In this document: positions 1 through 7,422 of the stretch, piece by piece
Layout of the letters: each line of letters opens with the position of its first letter
How positions within the stretch are numbered: position 1 is the first letter of the stretch
DNA from: a virus
Virus record (IMG/VR): IMGVR_UViG_3300027849_000062
Span: 1-22,958 of that record
DNA: 22,958 bases
Strand: one strand, 5' to 3'
Program-made: the position numbers and the translations under genes
Notes under the pieces: model-generated
The model's database searches: none
What the model was told of the DNA's origin: nothing
The model's input: the letters and a program-made list of their open reading frames with translations, nothing else

Positions 1-450
1 CCCTGGATTGTTTCCCTGAACTCTGGGTTAGTTAACCCATACGCAACAAACTCTTTAACGTTAGACAGTGGCCCTCTACGCATATTAGTAGTAGCTTTGT
101 TACCTAGAAGTTTGCGAGTCTTAATAAGTAAAGCTTGCAGCTCTTTAACCGCTTGATGTGCTGCAGGGTTACGTGGTGACTTACCCGATTTAACTTCCCC
201 GCTTACTTCATTTATTAGCTTTGAGGTCATACCGTGCAGCACTTCATGGGCTACAGTTTCAGGGGTCATACCATTTACTACAAAGTCTGTAGACTTTAAA
301 TAGATAGTATTAGTTTCTGCAACGTACCCACCTTTGGAACCAACTAGTGCTTCTAGTCTTGGGTCGTAAGGTGTGTCTTTATTTATAACAACAAGCTTCA
401 AGTCTTTTGAAACCAATGGTAATAGGTCATTAATTAGTGTACCCAGTACA
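1..450 (-). other. Zincin-like HExxH metallopeptidase module in the polymerase C-terminal part
   Basis: Residues 2366-2370 read HEVLH (plus positions 234-248), preceded by short beta-type segments (KLVVINKD, GGYVAETNTIYLK) as is usual before the active-site helix of zincins. A candidate third ligand is Glu2431 in KEFVAYGLTNPEF (51-53), about 61 residues further, in an E-x2-A context typical of phage and polyvalent-protein zincins. The module is cut by the window edge, so completeness cannot be judged. Seen: the motif and its order. Inferred: zinc binding and proteolysis. Confidence 0.6.
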
Positions 451-3400
451 TCAATGTTACCCACCGCAAAGTTGTCTTTTATGTGCTCAAACAGGTCTAC
501 CACATTATCAAAATTAGCAACTGTAGTACTAAACTGGGTAGCAGACTTTCTACCTAGTTTGCCCCAAGGGTTACTCTCAGTAACTGGTGTAGGGGTAACA
601 GGAATAGTAGCAATAACTGGACCCCTCTGATCATTAGCTTCACGCTTCTCACGATTAGATTTACCCAGTGGAGTTTCAAAACCAGCACCTTCAAAGCTGT
701 AGTGATTAACATGCTCGATACTGTCCTTAAATTCTTGTATTGGCTTCTCAGTCATAACCTCTACAAGCATTACTTTGTTTCTGGCTCCTGCCAATAAAGT
801 AACTATTTTCTTATTAGGTGATATGTGCCCACCCTCTACAAGTTGTGCAAGTGCTTCTTGTGACTTTTCTAATGTCTCTGCTAACTCACGGTAGACATGG
901 CGCTCATTCATTAAGTCATGCATGGCTTCGTTAAGTGCTTTAGCCACCTCAGCAACGTTCTCTACACTTGAAGGGAAACCGTCAAATACGTTAAGTACGT
1001 CATACTTGGTAAATATTTTCAGAGCTATGGTTGCATCGATAGAGTGAATAAACTGTATAGCAGCACCTGAAGCAATGTACTCTACAAAACTTACTGTGGT
1101 TGGTGCGTTGGTTAATGTAGAGCTACCATTATTGTTCAGCGGCTTAGAGAATTGTGTTACTACGTCACCCTGGCGTTTAATACCTTTCTTCTTATCACCT
1201 GGATTCCTAGTAACCATCTCAGTCTTACTGACTTGTAGTTGCTCATTAGCGTTATCAGAAAAAGATATTTGAGTTGCGGGCATAAGCGGCTGCAGTAGCT
1301 CTATGATCTTGTCTATCTCAACTTGCGGTAGATAGTCACCCTTTTGCATACTACCGCTTTCAGTGAGTTCCTGTGTCTTCTTAGCCACCATTTCTTTGTA
1401 TGCTATAATGAATGCTTCATTCATAGATTGCATTGCACCGTTGTACTCTGCTCTGTTCTCTTTGAATCCTTCAAACATACTATCTATTGCATTACCTAGT
1501 GACTCATAGTGCAAACCGCCAGCAGCATTCTTTATTGCAGCCTGTGTCTTAAAGTTAAGCGCACCTTCTTTAGTAAGTAAGAATTTAGGGTCACCGTTTA
1601 AAACCAAGTTATCCCTGCTACCTGATAAGTAGCTAATGAACTTATTAATCTTAGCTAACTCTTTATTCTTTTGAGTAGTGGTCTTGCTATCGTCGTTAAC
1701 AACTTCTTCTATTTTAGTATTGATGCTTTCAAGTAATGACTCACCGAAGTCATCAAGTATGCCTCCCAATCCAGCACCATACACATTAGTCATGAGTGGA
1801 CCTTTAGCAGTGCTTCTTACAATGCTACCCATAAAATGCTTTATTGCATTTAACCCGTTAATTATTCCAACATCGTTATTAGCTTTAGCTGTTGTCATCA
1901 TTGCGCTGATACTAGAACTCCACTCCTCTTTTAGAGTCTCATACATATCATTCTCACCACTTTCCTTGAACTCACCATTAGAGCGACGTTCATCAGAGTA
2001 GACACCTGCTTTTTCTAAAAGACCTGCCATGTCGTGGTTACCAAATTGTATTAAACCAATGGCTGGTCCATTAGTAATACCATCTAGCTCAATCCAGATA
2101 TCAGAAGTAAAAGACTTTTTGCCATTCTTCTTAGCATCCAAGAATCTTCCTAGATTAGTAAGTGCGAGTAATGTGTGGGTATTCTCCCCAGCTTTCTCTA
2201 TGGCCCTCACTATTACTTCCCTGGATGAAGCCATATCTTCAGTACTAATATCAGCATCAGAGTTAATCATATGTATAGCTTGAGCTGCCTCTACAAAAAG
2301 AGGGGTTTCATTATTCTCTTCAAGCTTAGTAACGCCATCCAGTTCACTTATATTTAGCTCTTTAGTTAAAGCTGCAAGTAGCGTAGGCATAGTCAACTTG
2401 TCTGCACCAAGACCTTTAACTTTAAAGTCTAGTCCTTGGGCAATACCATATAAGAAGTTGTCCTGCATAACTTGGTCATTAAGACTTACTTCAGTTTTCC
2501 ATTTTTTTAAGCCAACTAATCCCCTTACTATTTTAGAGGATTGGGGGTTAACCAATGTGTTTGCTATACCCACACGTAGGTTTTTCCAAGGTGCATAGGT
2601 AAAGTAGAATGGAGTAGCTAAACCCTTCTTAGTCCCTTTCAAGCTGTTTCGGTAACTTTGTAGGTTATCCCAGTCCTTCTGTATTGCTGAGTTTTTAGCA
2701 AGATGCATCTTTCGATTACCTTCTGTCATCTTAGCTAAATCTTCTTTACTAACTAGACCTAGTACCTTATCAAGTTGGGCACCATCAAATAACTGCATGA
2801 TATTGTCTGTTTGTTCTGACAAGCCCCACGGCTTCGCCTGGGCTTGCAAAAGCATCTTACTGACTGTGTCAGCTACGTTTCGTACAGTGTTCTTTAACTT
2901 GTCTGCTGTGGTTAATACAGGAGCTAGGCTAGGAGCTGTAGCAGCTTTACTTGGATTAAGTAACTCTCCTACGACCCGGTCAGTGTCTTCATTGATGTCA
3001 ATTTTACTTTGTACGGTAGGTATCATTTCCTTACCATCTTCCAAAGTAGCTACCCGCACACCTGTGAGGTATCTGTCTACTACATCTCCTTTCTCGCCTT
3101 TCTTAAGTGGCTTACCATTTTTGGTTTTCAAAGTAGATTGAACTGTCTTTTGGTGTAACTCTACGAAGCCTTTATGCTGTAAAGCACCAAGAACAAAGTT
3201 ACCCAGTGTAGTATGAAGCTCAGACTGCTTATCCGCATTGGTTGTTTCTGGGTTGTAGTCTATGCCAAGTGCACCTGCTATATCTCTCCCTATCCCACTG
3301 GCAAGCCTGATACGACTAACACCCATGTCACTGTGATTAATGTAATCGCTTGAACCTACGCTGTCCTTATCTGGTAAACCAAGTAAGCTAGCCATGTCAG

Positions 3401-6400
3401 TAGGGCTCGGGTAAATAGTACCTTTGGCTTCAAAAGCCAAGAAGCTATATGCAGCAGCAGACATAGCAGCTAATGCAGAATCAGTAAGTTTTCCATCTTT
3501 TAAGAACGCCGCATTCATACGGTTATGCACATGTATGTCTAATACATTTAGAGGCGACAGGTCATTAAGTACTTTAGAGAATGTTTCAGCAAAACCAACG
3601 AAATCTTTTATAGCCGCACTCTTACGAGGAGACATAATAAACTCTGACTGGGCGTAAGCTAAAGCAAGCTCTGGTAATACTTTAAGCCTAGCTATTACGC
3701 CTTGTACATTACCTATTACACCCTTTGGCTTACCTACTTGGAACCAACGGCCAAACTTAGTATCTGAGTAACCATCCATTATTTCTTGTGCAGCACTGAA
3801 CTTCTCTGCTGTGCCTAATAATACCTTTAGATCAGACCTAAGCTTTTTAACCTTTGCAGTAGCTTCTTTAAGCTTACTGTGAACATCTTTAGTAGCTTCT
3901 TTATCACCTTCCGCTGCTTTGAAAAGACCCTTAACACCTTCAACTTCTAAGCCAGCACGGATAATATTACGAATGGTTTCTCGCGCTTTATCCGTATAAC
4001 CTTCGGTATCATCAGCAAACGTTTCACTAACCACTGCTGCTTCAGCCTGGGCTAGTTCTTTCTTAGTGATTGTTTCTATTTCTTTATTAAGTTTCTTCTT
4101 ATCATCAAGAAGACTTCTTTTTGTTTCATCTACTTTTGCACGGACAGCTTTCTTATCTGCATCGGTCAAACTATTACTGTTTAAACCAAGAGCTATAATG
4201 GCATCCCTACGACGCTGTGATGCATTATCATTGGAGAGTTGTTCATCGATGGCAGCCACTTGATCATTGAGTGCAGTAATCCTACCAGTGACCTCTTCTA
4301 ACTTAGTAGCAGCTTCTGTTTGTTCTGGCTCTACAACAGTGTCATTAATAATAGATGGTTCCGGTTCTACATCACCTTCTACAGTTGCTTCTGCCTGCGG
4401 CTCAGCAACTACTTCCTCTACTTGTTCTTGAGGCTCCTGCGTAGCAGGTGGCTCTGTAACGACTTCAGTGACATTATTTTCTGTTGGGGTAACTTTGTTC
4501 CATTTATTAAAAGAATGTCCATCAACAGTCTCCTGTTTAGCCGTGTAACCCTTACTGGTTAAGTAGGCTTGTAACTTTCCTTCACCTACTTCATTGTATT
4601 TACTATTACCATGACCAGAGGTATCAGTAATAATAGTGGCACCTGCTGTAATGGCTCTATCAACCTCAGACAAGTCAGTATCTACTCTGTTGCTGCGATT
4701 ACCCTCTGCACTAATAAATACGGTGTCAGTAGCTTCATAGGAGCCAGTGTTAGCATTGTCGCCCCAGTCTTTAGCATACTGGTTTGTAGAAGACTTCTCT
4801 GAACCAACACCTATAAACTTATTAGCTTGATCAGACTTAACTTGGTCTTTAGGAGTATGTTTACCTGTTTTAGTTAGTTCGACTTTAGTAGGGGTTACTT
4901 CTTCTGTAACTACAGGCTCACGCTTACCGTTTGTTATAGCCACATCTACTTCAGCTAACGTAGCAGCAAGTACTGCAGCTTCTAATTGAATAGACTGAAC
5001 CACTGGGCCAGCAGAAGTATTAACTACCTCGAAGCCTGGGCCAGCTAGTGTCTTGTAATTATCACGAATATATTGGGCAGCATCTAGCTCAGCTTGTGTT
5101 GCTGGTTCAGGTGCAGGATTACCTCTACTGGATTGAGCTACTGTTCTTCTAGCATAGGGAGCGTATGCAGTCTTAAAGACTTCTGCTTTGTCTATGTGTC
5201 TTTGAGCAAAAGACTGGAACTTCTCACGGATTGCTTTTACTTTTTCAGTATTACCTTCATTTATGGCAGAGAATACCATCTGCCTATAGTTGTTACTCCC
5301 AAATACATTAGGGATTTCAGGATTTGCTGTACGCTTACCGGCAATAACCTCACCGTGTACTTGCTCCTTTGTTTTAAGCTTACCTTCTTCCTTGAAAGCG
5401 TTGGACTCTTCTTGTGCTTTAACCACTTCAGCCGATGCTTCAAGCTGTGTGCGTTCTTGCGATGTCCATTTATCTGACGATAATAATGCAGTCATCTGTT
5501 CCGTATTTAACGCACCTGGATTGTACTCATTAGTATCAAAGATACGCTGAGCATCAATCTCAAACTTTGCGTCCCTGTCTGTTGAGGCCGTTATACTATT
5601 AACGGTGTCCATTGATTTAATCAAACCTGCTTCTTTGGCTTGCATTCTTACAAGATCATTATTTTCTATAACGTCTTGAAGTACCCCTATCTTTTCATTA
5701 ATTTCTTTAATCTTTTTAGGGTCAGTAGTCCTATCTCTTTCTGCGTATAACTTATCCTCTTGCTCAAAAGCGGCCGCGATAGTACTTGTGTATGCTTTTA
5801 AAAGTCCACTAGATTTATCTGCATCTAAAGTATTTTTATTATTCGCAACATCATATAGTTTAGTAATGGTATCTAATGCAGATCTAACACTACCTTTATC
5901 GGTAGTAATATCCTCATTAAGAGCTGCCTCTACATATGAGTTGTAATCCCCTGATTCAACGACAGAGTCTAAGGCAGCTTCTTTCTTTTTATTTGCGTTA
6001 GCCTTGGCTATTACTTTATTAGTGGTGGCTTGTATAGCACCCTTAGTACCGTCTTTTACTACACCTAGTGCTTGACTAGGAATTGTAGTTACGCCTGCAG
6101 CACCTAAACCTATGGCAGCACCTGTGAATACTTCTTTACCATCCTCCTTAAGGTTGAAGTCTTTACCAAAGTTGTCCCCTTCAATGGCTGTTTGGATACC
6201 TTCTGTTACACTTTCTTGAGCGATAGCTCCTGTAGTCTTTGCTACACGGGTTGCAGTGGATTTTAATAATGATTTCTTGACTGCCTCTTTAGAAGGTACT
6301 TTAGCTTTGCCAGCCCTACTTAAAGCTTTTAATCCAGAGACTGAAGCTAATGTAGCGTTACTTATATACTCTAAGCCTCCGGCTAATAATGCTTCTTGGC

Positions 6401-7343
6401 CTAACTCACGTTGCTTAGCTTTACTTACTAACCTCTCTGTTTCCTCGTCACTGTTTCTAAGATTCTGTGACCTTACATCACTAGAGTAAGCTAAGGTATT
6501 AGCTATAGCGGTATAAGGGTTTACAGATAATACAGTACTTAGTGCACTCTCAGCAGCGTACTCTACGGTTGCACCTACGTTATCTAATAAGGCACCTACA
6601 CCCTCAGACAGCTTAGCGCCCACTTTTATAGTGTCAAACACTCCATCAGCGTTAGATATTGCATCATCCATGCTGTCCCAAGCACCGGCTAAATCTCGAT
6701 TAAGCTGCTCTCTTTTAAGTGTGTTAAACCCTTTAGTGAGCCAAGTATCTTCGGTGTAGTAGTTCTTATCTTTCTGCGCTTTTTGTTGTGCTGTTTTATA
6801 CTTATCATACACTTCGCGGGCACCAACTAATTCAGCGGTGTCTGTAAAACCCCCATACTGATGATCTGACTTTTTACCTATATCGATAGGCTTATCTAGT
6901 TCAGCAGACTCTTCTGGAGTTAAGGCTATACCCTGCTTCTCTTTGTATAGGGCATCTCTGGCAGCATCGCTTAATTTACTTAAGTAACCAACTGCTTCTT
7001 CATTATCACCAGCAGATGTAAAGTTACCTGCTATACGCGCTGCATCTAGTGCTATAGCAGTAACTGTGTTAAGTGTTGCACCAGATATTGTATCAAGGTC
7101 ATTGTCACCAACAAAAGCACCAGTACTCTGTACTGCTCTACGCATACGCTCAGCGATATTAGCGTCGACGTAACCTAATGGTTCTTCAGTAATAGAAGCT
7201 AATTTTTGAGAGTTTACTTCTGCAGCTTTACTTAGTTTGGCAAGTTTGTTTGTGGTGGCATTAGCTACTTTGGGTTGATTTCTGTTTATGGCGTTTTCTA
7301 GTATGGAGGAGGTGGTTTGAGGTACAAGATTTGGATCACTCAT
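1..7343 (-). CDS. Giant virion-encapsidated RNA polymerase, N4 gp50-like (3' end outside window)
   Basis: Single-subunit RNA polymerase of the T7/N4 type, expected to be packaged, ejected with the DNA and to transcribe early genes. The frame stays open for 2447 codons and leaves the window at the left edge; N4's enzyme is about 3500 aa. Start: ATG at 7343 with AGGA 8 nt upstream. Layout by residue: helical, alanine-rich region with hydrophobic stretches (about 245-440); helical region (450-830); unrecognised globular domain (about 840-950); acidic Pro/Glu linker (950-1018); polymerase core (about 1020-2150); HExxH module (about 2310 to the edge). Polymerase motifs: NPQ-associated Arg1590, motif A Asp1754-Gly, motif B Arg1843/Lys1847/Tyr1855-Gly, motif C His2100 to Asp2103. 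It is the last gene visible in the late operon and is preceded by a long hairpin. Family assignment is firm; roles of the flanking domains are inferred. Confidence 0.93.
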   Translation of the reverse strand, partial: MSDPNLVPQTTSSILENAINRNQPKVANATTNKLAKLSKAAEVNSQKLASITEEPLGYVDANIAERMRRAVQSTGAFVGDNDLDTISGATLNTVTAIALDAARIAGNFTSAGDNEEAVGYLSKLSDAARDALYKEKQGIALTPEESAELDKPIDIGKKSDHQYGGFTDTAELVGAREVYDKYKTAQQKAQKDKNYYTEDTWLTKGFNTLKREQLNRDLAGAWDSMDDAISNADGVFDTIKVGAKLSEGVGALLDNVGATVEYAAESALSTVLSVNPYTAIANTLAYSSDVRSQNLRNSDEETERLVSKAKQRELGQEALLAGGLEYISNATLASVSGLKALSRAGKAKVPSKEAVKKSLLKSTATRVAKTTGAIAQESVTEGIQTAIEGDNFGKDFNLKEDGKEVFTGAAIGLGAAGVTTIPSQALGVVKDGTKGAIQATTNKVIAKANANKKKEAALDSVVESGDYNSYVEAALNEDITTDKGSVRSALDTITKLYDVANNKNTLDADKSSGLLKAYTSTIAAAFEQEDKLYAERDRTTDPKKIKEINEKIGVLQDVIENNDLVRMQAKEAGLIKSMDTVNSITASTDRDAKFEIDAQRIFDTNEYNPGALNTEQMTALLSSDKWTSQERTQLEASAEVVKAQEESNAFKEEGKLKTKEQVHGEVIAGKRTANPEIPNVFGSNNYRQMVFSAINEGNTEKVKAIREKFQSFAQRHIDKAEVFKTAYAPYARRTVAQSSRGNPAPEPATQAELDAAQYIRDNYKTLAGPGFEVVNTSAGPVVQSIQLEAAVLAATLAEVDVAITNGKREPVVTEEVTPTKVELTKTGKHTPKDQVKSDQANKFIGVGSEKSSTNQYAKDWGDNANTGSYEATDTVFISAEGNRSNRVDTDLSEVDRAITAGATIITDTSGHGNSKYNEVGEGKLQAYLTSKGYTAKQETVDGHSFNKWNKVTPTENNVTEVVTEPPATQEPQEQVEEVVAEPQAEATVEGDVEPEPSIINDTVVEPEQTEAATKLEEVTGRITALNDQVAAIDEQLSNDNASQRRRDAIIALGLNSNSLTDADKKAVRAKVDETKRSLLDDKKKLNKEIETITKKELAQAEAAVVSETFADDTEGYTDKARETIRNIIRAGLEVEGVKGLFKAAEGDKEATKDVHSKLKEATAKVKKLRSDLKVLLGTAEKFSAAQEIMDGYSDTKFGRWFQVGKPKGVIGNVQGVIARLKVLPELALAYAQSEFIMSPRKSAAIKDFVGFAETFSKVLNDLSPLNVLDIHVHNRMNAAFLKDGKLTDSALAAMSAAAYSFLAFEAKGTIYPSPTDMASLLGLPDKDSVGSSDYINHSDMGVSRIRLASGIGRDIAGALGIDYNPETTNADKQSELHTTLGNFVLGALQHKGFVELHQKTVQSTLKTKNGKPLKKGEKGDVVDRYLTGVRVATLEDGKEMIPTVQSKIDINEDTDRVVGELLNPSKAATAPSLAPVLTTADKLKNTVRNVADTVSKMLLQAQAKPWGLSEQTDNIMQLFDGAQLDKVLGLVSKEDLAKMTEGNRKMHLAKNSAIQKDWDNLQSYRNSLKGTKKGLATPFYFTYAPWKNLRVGIANTLVNPQSSKIVRGLVGLKKWKTEVSLNDQVMQDNFLYGIAQGLDFKVKGLGADKLTMPTLLAALTKELNISELDGVTKLEENNETPLFVEAAQAIHMINSDADISTEDMASSREVIVRAIEKAGENTHTLLALTNLGRFLDAKKNGKKSFTSDIWIELDGITNGPAIGLIQFGNHDMAGLLEKAGVYSDERRSNGEFKESGENDMYETLKEEWSSSISAMMTTAKANNDVGIINGLNAIKHFMGSIVRSTAKGPLMTNVYGAGLGGILDDFGESLLESINTKIEEVVNDDSKTTTQKNKELAKINKFISYLSGSRDNLVLNGDPKFLLTKEGALNFKTQAAIKNAAGGLHYESLGNAIDSMFEGFKENRAEYNGAMQSMNEAFIIAYKEMVAKKTQELTESGSMQKGDYLPQVEIDKIIELLQPLMPATQISFSDNANEQLQVSKTEMVTRNPGDKKKGIKRQGDVVTQFSKPLNNNGSSTLTNAPTTVSFVEYIASGAAIQFIHSIDATIALKIFTKYDVLNVFDGFPSSVENVAEVAKALNEAMHDLMNERHVYRELAETLEKSQEALAQLVEGGHISPNKKIVTLLAGARNKVMLVEVMTEKPIQEFKDSIEHVNHYSFEGAGFETPLGKSNREKREANDQRGPVIATIPVTPTPVTESNPWGKLGRKSATQFSTTVANFDNVVDLFEHIKDNFAVGNIDVLGTLINDLLPLVSKDLKLVVINKDTPYDPRLEALVGSKGGYVAETNTIYLKSTDFVVNGMTPETVAHEVLHGMTSKLINEVSGEVKSGKSPRNPAAHQAVKELQALLIKTRKLLGNKATTNMRRGPLSNVKEFVAYGLTNPEFRETIQ
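900..4290 (-). other. RNA polymerase catalytic core within the giant protein
   Basis: This is the region corresponding to the N4 mini-vRNAP (roughly 1100 residues). Motif A reads LDGITNGPAIG with catalytic Asp at 2082-2084. Motif B reads RSTAKGPLMTNVYG at 1776-1817, matching the T7 pattern R-x3-K-x3-MT-x2-YG residue for residue in spacing. Motif C reads IHSIDAT with the second catalytic Asp at 1035-1037. About 164 residues before motif A there is WKNLRV followed by NPQSSKIVR, aligning with T7 DWRGRV...FNPQ. Distances between motifs (164, 93 and 256 residues from Arg1590 to Asp1754, Lys1847 and Asp2103) fit a single-subunit polymerase. Confidence 0.88.
4490..4830 (-). other. Unrecognised globular alpha/beta domain plus acidic linker boundary in the polymerase N-terminal half
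   Basis: Residues about 840-950 differ from their helical, low-complexity surroundings: they contain FIGVGSEKSSTNQYAKDWG, then TVFISAEGNRSNR, AITAGATIITD and a YNEVGEGKLQAYLTSKGY helix. Alternating hydrophobic strands with Gly/Ser-rich turns suggest a small Rossmann-like fold, loosely reminiscent of SLOG/DprA-type nucleotide-binding domains, but I cannot name the family. It is flanked downstream by a Pro/Glu/Val-rich linker (residues 950-1018) that separates it from the polymerase core. Confidence 0.45.
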
Positions 7344-7360
7344 TGCGAGTTCCTATGTAG

Positions 7361-7395
7361 AACCAGCCTATATGTCGAGAACATATAGGCTGGTT
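7361..7395 (-). promoter_or_regulatory. 15-bp perfect hairpin in the leader of the virion RNA polymerase gene
   Basis: Positions 7361-7375 are the exact reverse complement of 7381-7395, with a 5-nt loop at 7376-7380. It occupies the middle of the 79-bp gap between the 463-aa gene and the polymerase and ends about 8 nt before the Shine-Dalgarno AGGA. Neither strand has a U-tract behind it, so it is not a canonical intrinsic terminator. Possible roles are an RNA processing or stability element, an attenuator, or a block to translational coupling. Confidence 0.6.
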
Positions 7396-7422
7396 AGGTA
7401 TTATGGGGAGAGTACTATTTAC

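Noticed and set aside
2145-2159. TNLGR at residues 1729-1733 as the T/DxxGR motif of the polymerase
   Set aside because: It lies only 21 residues before the motif A aspartate, while T7 and N4 have over 100 residues between them; the WKNLR...NPQ segment fits the position better.
373-5550. Many plus-strand open frames of 60-130 codons opposite the polymerase gene
   Set aside because: They lack ribosome sites and protein-like composition (Ser/Leu/Phe/Cys-rich translations typical of antisense frames) and lie opposite one continuous, motif-bearing minus-strand frame.
5770-5780. Rare GC-rich 8-base palindrome (NotI-type) inside the polymerase gene
   Set aside because: A single restriction-site palindrome in coding sequence needs no special explanation.
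7395-7422. CATAAT as a -10 box for a separate polymerase promoter
   Set aside because: No acceptable -35 hexamer occurs at 16-18 nt.
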